Shown here: positions 33,927 through 42,977 of the stretch, piece after piece
How the letters are laid out: each line of letters starts with the position of its first letter
How positions within the stretch are numbered: position 1 is the stretch's first letter
Source of the DNA: Halorussus rarus
GTDB taxonomy: Archaea > Halobacteriota > Halobacteria > Halobacteriales > Haladaptataceae
Reading direction: 5' to 3'
NCBI RefSeq assembly: GCF_003369835.1
Contig: NZ_QPMJ01000002.1
Coordinates: forward strand, 1,178,001-1,242,000
Length of the DNA stretch: 64,000 nucleotides
Notes under the pieces: model-generated
What the model was told of the DNA's origin: nothing
Databases searched by the model: none
What the model saw: the letters and a program-made list of their open reading frames with translations, nothing else
Translations under genes and position numbers: made by a program

Positions 33927-34370
33927 TTACTGCGTGTAGGTTCGGATCCGTGTGATCCTCGGGCGCTCGTCGCTCTCACCCCCGTCGGTCCGGCCCGACC
34001 CGTTCTCGACGTCGAAGACGTCCACGAACGCGAACATCGGCGAGCCCTCGGCGTCGCGCAGGCGGCCGCGGACCGCCACCTCGTCAGCGTCGCTCACCCC
34101 GTCGGTGTCGCCCGCGGAGCCCGCGTTGGCCGAGCCATCTGCATCACCCGCGGCGCTCCTGTCGCCGCGATAGACCGCCTCGACGTCGTGGGCGGTGTTC
34201 TTGTTCGGCCGGTCGTCGCGCATGAATCTCACGAGCGTCTCGCGGCCCTCGATGGTACGGTCGGGGCGCTCGTGGACGACGTCGGGCGCGAGCAGGTCGG
34301 CGAACCGGTCGTAGTCGCCCGCGTCGATGGCCTCGTAGTAGGCCCGCGCGAGGTCGGTCGCCTCGGTCAT
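33927..34370 (-). CDS. SnoaL/NTF2-like protein
   Basis: 147 residues from the ATG at 34368-34370. The N-terminal half matches the SnoaL-like cone fold (ATDLARAYYEAIDAGDYDRFADLLAPDVVHERP, then ETLVRFMRD). A Gly/Asp/Ala/Ser-rich stretch (about residues 78-100) interrupts the beta sheet and looks like a surface loop typical of halophiles. Role unknown (ketosteroid-isomerase-like folds bind small hydrophobic molecules). It is divergent from priL; an alternative start 12 codons upstream would run into the priL promoter. Confidence 0.75.
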   Translation of the reverse strand: MTEATDLARAYYEAIDAGDYDRFADLLAPDVVHERPDRTIEGRETLVRFMRDDRPNKNTAHDVEAVYRGDRSAAGDADGSANAGSAGDTDGVSDADEVAVRGRLRDAEGSPMFAFVDVFDVENGSGRTDGGESDERPRITRIRTYTQ

Positions 34371-34418
34371 GTCGTGGTCCACGGGCGGGCGCCCCATCAA
34401 CCCCACCGGATTCGCCGC

Positions 34419-34425
34419 GTTTATC
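34419..34425 (+). promoter_or_regulatory. TATA-like box of priL
   Basis: GTTTATC is centred 28 bp before the ATG at 34450. Confidence 0.55.
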
Positions 34426-34449
34426 GGGGTCGCCCGAAATGGGGGCTGT

Positions 34450-35535
34450 ATGGACCCGTTTCACGCGAACTATCCGTTTCTCGACGCTTCCCGGGAGGCG
34501 GTCCGAGAGGCGGACGTCGGCCTCGCAGAGATAATCACTTCAGACGGGGCCAGCGGAACTCGCCATCCGGCAGTCGAAAGAGGCGTACAACGGGTCAAGC
34601 GTGCACTCCTGGACGGAACTATTGATATCCCCGAAGACGACCGGCACCCAGGTGTCCAAGCTGAACTTCTCTCGTACCCGGTTGCACGCGTCCTCGTGTC
34701 GCTCCTCGACGCTCCGGGAGCGATCAAGAAATACGCAAGTGCCGAAGCTCGAACGGCCTTCAACCGATTTACTGACGACTTCGAGGAACTGAACCAAGAC
34801 CAGGAACTGCCTGAGAACGGGAAAGTCCCGCTGGGGTTCTTCCTCCACGAGTTCGACCTCGCAAGTCACGTTGAATCCAACCGGCCTGGATTTCGAATAG
34901 CAGTGGGCCGGTATCTTCTGCTCTCGTCCTCGTTTGATGCCGAGAAGTGGCGACTTGTCAATCGGAGTCTAGCTGACGGGATGGTCACCATTTCGGACGC
35001 CGAACTCCGCGAGCTCCTCCGGGAGGCGGTCCGCCAGCGCGTCGCCGCGGGGCTACCGACGAGCGTCCCCGACGAGATCCGCGAGGGGCTGGTCGACGAG
35101 GTGGCCGAGCTCGAAGACACCTTCTCGGAGGTCGACGTCTCGCGGGACATCGACGTGCTCGCGCCCGACTGCTTCCCCCCGTGCGTCGCGTCGCTGGTCG
35201 GGCGAGCCCAGTCCGGCGAGAATCTCTCGGACCCCGCGGAGTTCGCGCTCGTGGCCTTCCTGACCAGCGCCAACGCCGACACCGACGAGCTGCTGGCGCT
35301 CTGCGGCGTGGACACCAACACCCGCGAGAAGGCGGTCGGCTACCGGGCCGACCGCGTCGGCGACGAGTCGGGCGCCCAGTACGCGCCGCCGTCGTGCGAG
35401 ACGATGGCGGCCTACGGCGAGTGCCCGGTCGCCGACGACGAGGACCCGACCGACGACCCGCGCTGCCGCTCCATCGCTCATCCCCTGGGCTACTACGAGG
35501 CGGCGCTGGCCGACGCCGAACGCGCCGGCGAGTAG
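34450..35535 (+). CDS. priL: DNA primase large subunit (PriL)
   Basis: 361 residues. Partner of the catalytic PriS subunit in making RNA/DNA primers at the fork. The N-terminal domain begins YPFLDASREAVREADVGL as in haloarchaeal PriL; the C-terminal Fe-S domain shows cysteines in LAPDCFPPCVASL, SCETMAAYGECP and DPRCRSIAHPLGYY. The 5' half is visibly poorer in GC than the rest: by hand count 32 of 60 bases are G or C in 34741-34800 against 45 of 60 in 35041-35100. Codons such as AGA, ATA, ATT, GAA, CAA and CTA cluster between about 34527 and 34990, although the frame is intact throughout. See the findings for the mosaic interpretation. Confidence 0.93.
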   Translation: MDPFHANYPFLDASREAVREADVGLAEIITSDGASGTRHPAVERGVQRVKRALLDGTIDIPEDDRHPGVQAELLSYPVARVLVSLLDAPGAIKKYASAEARTAFNRFTDDFEELNQDQELPENGKVPLGFFLHEFDLASHVESNRPGFRIAVGRYLLLSSSFDAEKWRLVNRSLADGMVTISDAELRELLREAVRQRVAAGLPTSVPDEIREGLVDEVAELEDTFSEVDVSRDIDVLAPDCFPPCVASLVGRAQSGENLSDPAEFALVAFLTSANADTDELLALCGVDTNTREKAVGYRADRVGDESGAQYAPPSCETMAAYGECPVADDEDPTDDPRCRSIAHPLGYYEAALADAERAGE

Positions 35536-35673
35536 AACACCGAGAACCCCAGCTGTCGGCGAGAAACAGCGATGCGTGTGTCCACGAAAACGAACGACAC
35601 CAGTTCGTGAGACGCGCCGAGCGCGAACCCGACGGAGTTGCGGTCCCGGTGCCAGTGCCGGTGAGCTCGCGGT

Positions 35674-35877
35674 TCAGTACTGCCGGGACATCCAGTAGCC
35701 GACGCCGCTCATCAGTACCACGAAGGCGGCGATGACGGCCACGACTGCCAGGGCACCCGTCTCGTTCAGGCCGTTGTCGCTGTACGTCACGCCGACCCCC
35801 ATCAACAGCGCGACGAACACGACGACGGACCCCACGCCGACGAGTATCTCGCGGCGCGTCTCTTTGTCGATTTCCAT
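35674..35877 (-). CDS. Small two-helix membrane protein
   Basis: 67 residues: short basic/acidic N-terminus (MEIDKETRREI), hydrophobic helix (about 13-32), short loop with SDNGLNE, second hydrophobic helix (about 43-62) and a WMSRQY end. Of the kind often given a bare DUF number in Haloarchaea. Function unknown. The ATG at 35875-35877 begins right before the first helix. Confidence 0.65.
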   Translation of the reverse strand: MEIDKETRREILVGVGSVVVFVALLMGVGVTYSDNGLNETGALAVVAVIAAFVVLMSGVGYWMSRQY

Positions 35878-36270
35878 GCAGATGGCTTCCGAAGGTACCG
35901 GCAAAAGGGCTTCGGAACGACCTACGACCGACTGCCGAGCGCCGGACGGAGTCGGCGGCCACGCCCGCGGTCGTAATGGCGGCCGTCTCCAGTCCGACTA
36001 CTCGACCGCCCGGCGGTACGCCGTCGTTTCCAGTCGGCACCGTCGATTGATGCCTTATCCTAGCTACCATACAGTTCTCATCCCCCCGAATTACGGCACT
36101 AGACCCGGTCAATCACCCGTTTATCGCATTCTCCTTGCACTGACAGGTGCAAGACTTAGGGGTGTCCGGCACCTACCCAATCGTACGCGGAATCGACCGC
36201 AAGCGCGACGACTGGGGGGAGACGCTGGTTCTGGCGTCGGACGGTCGACCGCACACACAGAGGGAAGCCT
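35878..36270. other. 393-bp gap before the SWIM gene, right part AT-richer
   Basis: No gene is supported. The segment from about 36040 to 36170 is distinctly less GC-rich than its surroundings and contains the inverted repeat CTTGCAC-N6-GTGCAAG at 36134-36153. It separates a minus-strand from a plus-strand gene, so it must hold two promoters. Confidence 0.5.
36134..36153. repeat. 7-bp inverted repeat upstream of the SWIM gene
   Basis: CTTGCAC, spacer TGACAG, GTGCAAG. The inner 13 bases (36137-36149) recur exactly at 49092-49104 between tbp and trmG10. Confidence 0.5.
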
Positions 36271-36951
36271 ATGGCAAACACAACAGCTTCCGAACGAACG
36301 CGCGTATCGCTCCCGCCGGCGACCGGAGTGGACGACATCCGGGCCCAGCGGGCCCGCATGGAGCGGATGGCGGTCACGCCGCTCGGCGGCGGGGTCTACG
36401 AGGTCGAGAGCCAGAGCGGGAACACCTACTCCGTGGACCTGCCCGGCGGGCGCTGCACCTGCCCGGACCACAGCTTCCGGGGCGTGCGGTGCAAGCACCT
36501 CCGGCGGGTCGCCATGGAGGTCACCGAGGGCCGGGTCCCGCCGCCCGGTTGGGAGGTCGCGGCGTGTCGCAACTGCGGCGAGGAGCTGTTCGTCGACGAG
36601 CGCAGCGAGGGGCCGCACTTCTGCGAGGAGTGCGAGCTCTCGCCCGGCGAGACCGTGGTGGACCGCGAGACCGGCGACGTACTGGTCGTGGTTCGGACGA
36701 CGCCGCGCCGGGCCGACCAGGTGACCATCGCCGACCGCGACTGCACGGTCGCGGCCTACCCGAACAACGCGGCGTACCGCGCCGACGACGTGGTGGTCGA
36801 GGCGGTGTACCCGGTACCAGCGGGGCTCGGCTCGGACGACCTCCGGCCCCACCACCTGCGCCGGTACTCGTTCCCGCGGGGTCGGCTCGCTCGCCGCGGA
36901 GCGGTCGACGAGGACCAGTCGGAGCTCGCCGACTTCGCGGTCGCCGAGTAG
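36271..36951 (+). CDS. SWIM zinc-finger protein with a second zinc ribbon
   Basis: 226 residues. SWIM domain at about 40-80, with the zinc ligands CTCPDH...VRCKHL (CxC-x-CxH), usually a nucleic-acid or protein-binding module. A separate treble-clef/ribbon CRNCGEE...HFCEEC follows at about 96-120, then an acidic beta-rich tail. SWIM proteins are found with recombination and helicase functions, and the Holliday-junction resolvase hjc lies next on the right, though on the opposite strand. The gene sits between two AT-richer non-coding gaps, which may mark an acquired block. Confidence 0.8.
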   Translation: MANTTASERTRVSLPPATGVDDIRAQRARMERMAVTPLGGGVYEVESQSGNTYSVDLPGGRCTCPDHSFRGVRCKHLRRVAMEVTEGRVPPPGWEVAACRNCGEELFVDERSEGPHFCEECELSPGETVVDRETGDVLVVVRTTPRRADQVTIADRDCTVAAYPNNAAYRADDVVVEAVYPVPAGLGSDDLRPHHLRRYSFPRGRLARRGAVDEDQSELADFAVAE

Positions 36952-37353
36952 CCGGCGGACGCTCGGCCGTCGAGCAGTCCGCCTTCTGCGGAGCTGTTCC
37001 GCCCCACGAACGACCCTCGTCGCCGAGTCGCGGCGCTCCTGTTCACAGGAATTGGTAGTACGGTTCTGTTCAGATGCAATCAGAGACAGAATAGGAGGAC
37101 TCGTTGGGTACGCACTGCGAACTACTCCTGACTCCTGGTTGCTGGGTTCTGCACCACCGGGACGGAGCCGGGACAAACGGGCATGGACTGGGAACTCATC
37201 CTTCCTGAACTGACTCTGGGTGAGTCAATCCTGTACTGTCCACGCCCGGCATTGTCTTTTGGTATCAACCCACAAAGTAATTTCGACCGCACGATGGAGC
37301 ATAGCGGAATCACCGCGAGCCCCTGGGCCCGGATAGAGCAGTCGTGCTGCCAT
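36952..37353. other. 402-bp AT-richer gap between the SWIM and hjc genes
   Basis: About 37050 to 37330 is distinctly lower in GC than the flanking genes. It carries an inverted repeat TGACTC-N5-GAGTCA (37211-37227). Open frames here do not resemble known proteins. A worn mobile-element remnant is possible, but no transposase fragment or clean terminal repeat is visible. Confidence 0.5.
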
Positions 37354-37851
37354 CTACGGTTCGAGTATCGACGCCGCCTCGTCGGGCGAGAGCACGCCCT
37401 GCTCGACCGCCCGGAGCACGTCCCCGACGTCGTGGCCGTCGTCGTCAGCCTCGTCGTCGCCGGTCGCCCGGAGGGCGTCCATCGGCTCGCCGTCCTCGAG
37501 GGCGGTCTCCTTCTTCACCCGGTAGTTGCCGCCGTCGGTCTGGTGGACGTCCGCGGGGTGGAAGAAGTACCAGTCCTCGCGGTCGAACCGCACGCCGATC
37601 TTCGGCTTGGCGCCGAAGTTCTGGCTGAAGTAGACCAGCGCCTCGACCTCCTCGCCGGTGAGGTAGATGGGGTCGCCCGAGCTCGACTTGGCCTCGACGG
37701 CGTAGAAGACGTCGCCGTCGCCCGCCAGCACGTCCGGGAGCTCGCGCTCGGTGGCGCTCCCGCTGGCCGGCGCGCGCATGACCGCGAACCCGGCCTCGTC
37801 GAGCCGGTTGACGAGTTCGCGCTCCCGGCGGTCCCCCTTGGCGTTAGACAT
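37354..37851 (-). CDS. hjc: Holliday junction resolvase (Hjc)
   Basis: 165 residues. Archaeal Hjc nuclease core in the first 100 residues: [30 protein letters not shown] (first catalytic Glu and the Arg/Ser contacts), [21 protein letters not shown] (Asp and the ExK pair). It cuts four-way junctions in recombination and fork restart. The C-terminal acidic extension of about 45 residues ([23 protein letters not shown]) is helical and common in halophile versions. Start is the ATG at 37849-37851; the frame further upstream is only the antisense of the neighbouring transporter. Confidence 0.92.
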   Translation of the reverse strand: MSNAKGDRRERELVNRLDEAGFAVMRAPASGSATERELPDVLAGDGDVFYAVEAKSSSGDPIYLTGEEVEALVYFSQNFGAKPKIGVRFDREDWYFFHPADVHQTDGGNYRVKKETALEDGEPMDALRATGDDEADDDGHDVGDVLRAVEQGVLSPDEAASILEP

Positions 37852-37974
37852 ACCGGGAACTGTTCTCCTTCTCCGTGTTAAGTCCCCCGCAAGCGCGGCG
37901 GAAGTGAAACCGCCGGGTCGAGGACGGTCGGGATGCCTGTCAGGCGGCCAGACACCTTTTGCGAGAGAAGTCCG

Positions 37975-38829
37975 ATGTTTCCCGTTGTGTCGAAGGAAGA
38001 GCTCGACGAGCGCGTCAGAACCGAGCCGGAGGCGGCGGGGGAGGGTCAGCTGGACAAGCAGGAGATCCTCGCCCAGGAGATCCAGGAGGGACTGGAGGAG
38101 CTCGAACGGCCGGCGGACGGGCTGTTTCTCTCCGGGCTCTCGGCCGGGCTCGACATCGGGTTCGGCCCGCTGTTCATGGCAGTGCTGCTCACCGTCGTCG
38201 GCGGGTCGTGGGGCGACCCCCTGACCCGCATCGTCGTCGCCAACGCCTACGCGGTCGGGTTCATCTTCGTCATCGCCGGCCGGTCGGAGCTGTTCACCGA
38301 GCACACGTCGCGAGCCGCCCTGCCGGTGCTCGACGGCCGGGCCAGCGTCGGCCAGCTCGCCCGGCTCTGGGGGCTCGTCTACGCCGGCAACGTCCTCGGC
38401 GGCGCCGCCTTCGCCGTCGCGATGGTCTGGTTCGCCCCCGCCTACGGCATCGTCGAGCCCTCGGCGTTCACCGACATCGCCTCGCACCTCACGGAAAACG
38501 GGCCGGGACTCGTGTTGGCCGGGGCCGTCGTGGCCGGGTGGCTGATGGGTCTGCTGTCGTGGCTCCTCACCGCCGCCCAGGAGAGCATCTCGCGCCTCGC
38601 GGTCGTCTGGCTCGTCACGACCGGCATCGGTCTCGCGCACCTGCCCCACTGCATCGCGGGGAACGTCGAGGTGCTGGCGGGAGCGCTCGTCTCGCCGTCC
38701 ATCACGCTCGGCCAGTACGCCGGGTTCATGGCGCTCGCCACGGTCGGCAACGCCGTCGGCGGCAGCGTCTTCGTCGCCCTGCTGAAGTACGGCCACGTGG
38801 TCCGGGGCGGAGAGGAGTCGGACGACTGA
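37975..38829 (+). CDS. Formate/nitrite transporter family protein
   Basis: 284 residues. After a soluble acidic N-terminus of about 50 residues come six hydrophobic helices with the FNT features: [31 protein letters not shown], a [12 protein letters not shown] region and [15 protein letters not shown]. It would let formate, nitrite, acetate or a related monovalent anion through the membrane. No nitrite- or formate-metabolising gene is adjacent. A GTG four codons downstream (37987) is an alternative start. Confidence 0.88.
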   Translation: MFPVVSKEELDERVRTEPEAAGEGQLDKQEILAQEIQEGLEELERPADGLFLSGLSAGLDIGFGPLFMAVLLTVVGGSWGDPLTRIVVANAYAVGFIFVIAGRSELFTEHTSRAALPVLDGRASVGQLARLWGLVYAGNVLGGAAFAVAMVWFAPAYGIVEPSAFTDIASHLTENGPGLVLAGAVVAGWLMGLLSWLLTAAQESISRLAVVWLVTTGIGLAHLPHCIAGNVEVLAGALVSPSITLGQYAGFMALATVGNAVGGSVFVALLKYGHVVRGGEESDD

Positions 38830-38842
38830 GGTCTCGGGTCGA

Positions 38843-39238
38843 CTACTCCGCGTCAGCCACCCGAGCCACCGCCTCAACTTCCACCAGCATCTCGGTGTCG
38901 ATGAGTCGCTCGACCTGCACCATGCTGGTCGCGGGCTCGACGTCGCCGAACGCCTCGGCGTGAGCGCGTCCGACCGCCTCCCACTGGTCGATGTCGGTGA
39001 CGTAGATGCGGGTCCGGACCACGTCGTCGACGCTCGCCCCCGCTCGCGCCAGCGCCGTCTCGACGTTCGCGAGCGCCTGCTCGGCCTGGGCGTAGGGGTC
39101 GCCCTCGCCGACGAGGTCGCCGGCTTCGTCGGTCGCGGTCGTGCCCGAGACGTGGACCTCGCGGCCCGTTCGGACCGCCCGCGCGTAGCCGACCGCCGAC
39201 TCCCACTCTGTACCGGACGAGACGGTTCGCCGTTCCAT
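38843..39238 (-). CDS. RidA-family protein
   Basis: 131 residues from the ATG at 39236-39238. YjgF/RidA fold: [19 protein letters not shown], a [22 protein letters not shown] helix, and RTRIYVTDI. The catalytic Arg that binds the substrate carboxylate is present in VVRTRIYV. Classic RidA hydrolyses the enamine/imine intermediates left by PLP enzymes; a threonine-synthase-type PLP gene lies at 45.6 kb. It faces the FNT gene convergently, 13 bp apart, and the alpha/beta hydrolase lies 25 bp upstream. Confidence 0.88.
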   Translation of the reverse strand: MERRTVSSGTEWESAVGYARAVRTGREVHVSGTTATDEAGDLVGEGDPYAQAEQALANVETALARAGASVDDVVRTRIYVTDIDQWEAVGRAHAEAFGDVEPATSMVQVERLIDTEMLVEVEAVARVADAE

Positions 39239-39263
39239 GGCCGACCCCACGCGCGGCCGGGCC

Positions 39264-40226
39264 TTAGGCGTCACCGTCGGCGCCGATCTCGCCGGCGAGG
39301 AACCGCACCGCCGGTTCGGTCGCGTCGTCGTCGGGTTCGAGCCACGGCATGTGGCCGTGGTCGTGGAGCGTCACGAAGTCGGCGTTGGCCATCGCGCCGG
39401 CGACCGGTCGGCCCACAGAGGGCGGCCAGAAGTAGTCCTCGGTGCCCCAGACGAACCGGGTCGGCGCCTCGACGCGCCGGACGTCGTCGCGGATGTCGAA
39501 CTGGGGTCTCATCCCCCGGAGCGTACCCAGGGTCTCCATCAGCGACCGGAGGCTCTCGCGCTGGCCGGGCAGGTCCTCGCCGACGATGCCGGGCCGGAAG
39601 TAGACGTCGGGCAGCGCCGCGTCGTCGGTGACGTTCATCTGGCGGTAGGCCCGCCGGGCGTCGGCGACAGTTTCGGCCTTGAAGTAGTCGAACAGCCAGT
39701 CGCCGACCGCCGGCAGGTCGAACAGCCGGAGGAACGTCGGAATCGACCGCGAGAGACCGGCGGGCGCGCCGATGGCGCAGAGCCGGGTCACGCGCTCGGG
39801 GCGGTCGACTGTCAGCGCGAGCGACTGGAACCCGCCGAGCGAGTTGCCCATCACGGCGGTCTCCTCGACGTCGAGCGCGTCGAGGAGGTCGACGACGTAC
39901 TCGACGCCGAACTCCCGGAACCCGGTCTCGCGGTAGTCGACCGCGGTCGAGAGCCCCCGGCCCGGCCGGTCGGGCGCGTAGACGGTGAACCGGTCGGTCA
40001 GCGCGTCGAACATCGGCACCCACGAGGTCGACGTGGTGCCGAGTCCGTGGAGCAGAAGCAGGGGCGGGCCATCGCCCGCGGTCAGGTAGTGGACGCGGTC
40101 GGCGGGGGCCGCGAGGTCGGCGTACCGCGACTCGGCGTCGGCGCCGTAGTGGTCGCAGACCGCTTCGAGCGCGTCGAGGTAGGGCCTCGCCGTCTCGCTC
40201 GGCTCGGCGGCGTGGTCGAGGGGCAT
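39264..40226 (-). CDS. Alpha/beta-hydrolase fold protein
   Basis: 320 residues. Oxyanion [10 protein letters not shown], nucleophile elbow [13 protein letters not shown] (Ser), late Asp in [10 protein letters not shown] and His in [10 protein letters not shown]. These form a complete catalytic triad. The N-terminal 35 residues precede the core. Substrate unknown: esterase, lipase or haloalkane/epoxide type. It lies 42 bp downstream of the SAH hydrolase and 25 bp upstream of RidA, all on the minus strand, so the three may be cotranscribed. Confidence 0.85.
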   Translation of the reverse strand: MPLDHAAEPSETARPYLDALEAVCDHYGADAESRYADLAAPADRVHYLTAGDGPPLLLLHGLGTTSTSWVPMFDALTDRFTVYAPDRPGRGLSTAVDYRETGFREFGVEYVVDLLDALDVEETAVMGNSLGGFQSLALTVDRPERVTRLCAIGAPAGLSRSIPTFLRLFDLPAVGDWLFDYFKAETVADARRAYRQMNVTDDAALPDVYFRPGIVGEDLPGQRESLRSLMETLGTLRGMRPQFDIRDDVRRVEAPTRFVWGTEDYFWPPSVGRPVAGAMANADFVTLHDHGHMPWLEPDDDATEPAVRFLAGEIGADGDA

Positions 40227-40268
40227 GCCCGGAGGTTGGCTCGTCCGGGAGAAAAGCGTTTGTTCCGC

Positions 40269-41552
40269 CTACGTCCCGTGCTGCCAGCTGTCCATGTACT
40301 CGGCCTGCTCGTCGGTCAGCTCGTCGTACTCGACGCCCTCCGCGTCGAGCTTGATCTCCGCGATTTCGCGGTCGAGGTCGTCGGGCACCTCGTGGACCCC
40401 GGCGTCGTACTCGGCGGCGTTCTCGACCAGTTCGCGGACCGACGCGGCCTGGACGCCGAAGCTCTGGTCCATGACCTCGACCGGGTGGCCCAGCGCGATG
40501 GGGCTGGCGAGATTGACGAGCCGGCCCTCCGCCAGCACGTTGATGCGCCGGCCGTCGTCCAGCTCGTACTCCCGGACGCCCTCGCGGGCGTCGCGCTCGC
40601 TCACTGCCAGCTCCGAGAGCTGGTCGAGGTTGATCTCGATGTCGAAGTGGCCGGCGTTGGCCAGCACCACGCCGTCGTTCATTTTCTCGAAGTGCTCCTC
40701 GGTGATGACGTCGCGGTTGCCCGTGGTCGTGAGGAACACGTCGCCGAACTCGGCCGCCTCGGCCATCGGCATCACGTCGTACCCCTCCATGTGGGCCTCC
40801 AGCGCGCGCCGGGGCTCGACCTCGGTCACGACCACGTTGGCGTTCTGGCCCGCGGCCTTCTTGGCGACGCCCTTCCCGCAGTAGCCGTAGCCCGCGACGA
40901 CGACGTCCTTGCCCGCCCACGAGAGGTTGGTCGTCATGGCGATGTTGGCCAGCGACGACTCGCCGGTGCCGTGGACGTTGTCGAACAGCCGCTTCATCGG
41001 CGTGTCGTTCACGGCGAACACGGGGTACTTCAGGGCGCCGTCCTCGTCCATCGCGCGCAGCCGGTGGACGCCCGTGGTGGTCTCCTCGCACCCGCCGACG
41101 ATGGAGTCGATGAGCTCGGGGTAGTCCTCGTGGATGGCCGCGACGAGGTCCATCCCGTCGTCGACCGTGACGGTCGGCTCGTGGGAGATGACCGCCTCGA
41201 TGGCGGCGTAGTACTCCTCGTCGTCGACCTCGCGCTTGGCGTAGGAGGTGATGTTCGCGTGCTCGTCGAGCGCGGCGCTCACGTCGTCGTGGGTCGACAG
41301 CGGGTTGCAGCCGGTGATGGCGACCTCCGCGCCGCCCTCGGCGAGCGTCTCGACCAGCACCGCCGTCTTGGCCTCGACGTGCATCGCCATGCCGATGCGC
41401 TGGCCCTCGAGCGGTCGGTCCTCGTCGAACTCCGCCTGGACCGCCGAGAGGATCGGCATGTGCTCGCGCGCCCAGTCCATCTTGCGATGGCCCTCGGTGC
41501 GAGCGGTCGCCACGTCGTCGACCTGCTCGCTTATCGTCGGGTAGTCTGCCAT
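40269..41552 (-). CDS. ahcY: S-adenosyl-L-homocysteine hydrolase
   Basis: 427 residues from the ATG at 41550-41552. Splits SAH to adenosine and homocysteine with bound NAD, recycling the by-product of methylation. Motifs: HVEAKTAVLVETLAEGGAEVAITGCNPLSTHDD, DDGMDL, GGCEETTTGVHRL, the NAD loop VAGYGYCGKGVAKKA, and the HPVEVMDQSF region near the end. Like other archaeal forms it lacks the long insert of eukaryotic enzymes. An MTA/SAH-deaminase-like amidohydrolase is encoded 1.4 kb away on the same strand. Confidence 0.95.
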   Translation of the reverse strand: MADYPTISEQVDDVATARTEGHRKMDWAREHMPILSAVQAEFDEDRPLEGQRIGMAMHVEAKTAVLVETLAEGGAEVAITGCNPLSTHDDVSAALDEHANITSYAKREVDDEEYYAAIEAVISHEPTVTVDDGMDLVAAIHEDYPELIDSIVGGCEETTTGVHRLRAMDEDGALKYPVFAVNDTPMKRLFDNVHGTGESSLANIAMTTNLSWAGKDVVVAGYGYCGKGVAKKAAGQNANVVVTEVEPRRALEAHMEGYDVMPMAEAAEFGDVFLTTTGNRDVITEEHFEKMNDGVVLANAGHFDIEINLDQLSELAVSERDAREGVREYELDDGRRINVLAEGRLVNLASPIALGHPVEVMDQSFGVQAASVRELVENAAEYDAGVHEVPDDLDREIAEIKLDAEGVEYDELTDEQAEYMDSWQHGT

Positions 41553-41677
41553 ACGCCGGAGAAGGGGAACCGCGCCCAAAACGCTACCGAAGCCGATGCG
41601 ACTCGCAAACGCGGTGTCTCGCGGCGCAGACCGTATTCGGCCGAGAAATAGCGGAAATCGCTCGCTGCGCGAACTAC

Positions 41678-42784
41678 CTACCGGCCCTTGCCGTGGCCGT
41701 TGCCGTTCCCGTTGTTGCCCTTCTCCTCGTCGCTCCGCTTGCCGTCTCCGCCGTCGTTCTCCCGCTTCGTGTCGTCCGTGTCGTTCTCCTCGTCGTCACC
41801 GGCGTTCTCGGGCGGGCCCTGCGGGCCGTCGTCGGTCGCGTTCCCGGCGGTCTCGTTGTCCGCGGTCCGGTTCTGCGGGCCGACGTCCTCGGGCTTGCCG
41901 GCGTCCGCAGGCTTGCCGGTCTCGTTAGGCTTGCCAGCGTCGGCCGGCTTGCCGGTGGCGTTCGGCTTGCCGGCGCGGTCGGGGCGCTTCTCGGAGGCGT
42001 TCCCGGGGTTGTTCGCGGTCACGAACTCCGAGATGGCCTGACCGATGGGGCCGCCGTCGCCGCCGGCCGACAGCATCTCGTGGACGAACGAGGAGACGAG
42101 GTTGCCGAACGTCCCCTCGCCGGCGGTCTCGTTCCCGCCGGTCGCGGTCAGCGTCGCGGTCGCGCTGCCGGTGGCGTTGTCCTTCTCGGCGGTCACCTCG
42201 ACGGTGACGTTCTCCTCGGGCGCGGGCAGCTCCACCGCGCCGCTCTCGTCGGTGGTGTAGTCGCCGGCGCCCGCGTACGTGGCGTTGTCGTCGGTGACAC
42301 CCACCGTGACGGCGGCGCCGTCGACCGCCGAATCGTTGTGCGTGACCGACACCGTCGCGCCGTCGTCGGCGGTCGAGACGTCGACGCCGAGCGACCCCGA
42401 CAGCGACTCGTCCTCGGGGGCGACGAGTGTCGCGGTCGTCGCGGCGGTCGCGTTGTCCACCGACGCGGCGACCGAGACCGTCACGTTCTCCTCGGGCGCC
42501 GCCAGTTCGACCGTCCCGTTCTCGTCGGTGGTGTAGTCGCCGGCGCCCGCGTACGTGGCGTTGTCGTCGGTGACGCTGACCGTCACGTTCGCGTCGGCGA
42601 CCGCCGAGCCGTTCCGCGCGACGGTGACCGTCGCGCTCCCGTCGTCGGCCTGGTCGACGCCGACCGAGAGCGCGTCGGTGGTGGTTGTTCCGCCCGCTGC
42701 ACTTACCGTGCCCGCGGCCGCCACGGCGGACAGGACGAGCAGTCCGGCGAGCGCGACCGAGAGGGCAGTTGTCTTCGAGCTCAT
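41678..42784 (-). CDS. Secreted protein with two Ig-like repeats and a Gly-Lys-Pro tail
   Basis: 368 residues. N-terminal Sec signal (about 1-29: SVALAGLLVLSAVAAAGTVSAA), then two tandem domains of about 85 residues, both with the line VTDDNATYAGAGDYTTDE and an ENVTV strand, so the gene has an internal duplication that is also visible in the DNA. Many NxS/T sites suggest N-glycosylation. Then a short alpha region (FGNLVSSFVHEML) and a low-complexity tail with GKPNATGKPADAGKPNETGKP repeats, ending KGNNGNGNGHGKGR. No PGF-CTERM is seen, so it may be released or held by charge. A TATA-like box lies 30 bp before the ATG. Confidence 0.8.
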   Translation of the reverse strand: MSSKTTALSVALAGLLVLSAVAAAGTVSAAGGTTTTDALSVGVDQADDGSATVTVARNGSAVADANVTVSVTDDNATYAGAGDYTTDENGTVELAAPEENVTVSVAASVDNATAATTATLVAPEDESLSGSLGVDVSTADDGATVSVTHNDSAVDGAAVTVGVTDDNATYAGAGDYTTDESGAVELPAPEENVTVEVTAEKDNATGSATATLTATGGNETAGEGTFGNLVSSFVHEMLSAGGDGGPIGQAISEFVTANNPGNASEKRPDRAGKPNATGKPADAGKPNETGKPADAGKPEDVGPQNRTADNETAGNATDDGPQGPPENAGDDEENDTDDTKRENDGGDGKRSDEEKGNNGNGNGHGKGR

Positions 42785-42810
42785 GCACTCGGTCGTAGGG
42801 GAAATGGTAG

Positions 42811-42818
42811 ATTAAACC
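42811..42818 (-). promoter_or_regulatory. TATA-like box of the secreted repeat protein
   Basis: The minus strand reads GGTTTAAT about 30 bp before the ATG at 42784. Confidence 0.55.
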
Positions 42819-42881
42819 CCGCTCGCCGTCCAATTCGTTTTCGTAGTTTGCTATCGGAGAAATAAAGACTCAAAACCAGCT

Positions 42882-42937
42882 AGAACGTTTAATAATCGTT
42901 CTGACTGTTCAATCCGAAACGTTCAACGTGACGTTTC
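42882..42937. repeat. Two AT-rich inverted repeats between the amidohydrolase and the secreted protein
   Basis: AGAACG-N9-CGTTCT (42882-42902) and GAAACGT-N8-ACGTTTC (42916-42937) sit in the 193-bp gap, upstream of the TATA box at 42811 and just after the amidohydrolase stop. They may be operators or terminator structures. Confidence 0.45.
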
Positions 42938-42977
42938 CGGCCGCAGAATCGCACCGAGGTGCCCGACAGTTGCCACA

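Noticed and set aside
37183-37881. 232-codon plus-strand frame covering the AT-rich gap and hjc
   Set aside because: Its right part is the antisense of hjc, its left part is non-coding in composition; no domain is visible.
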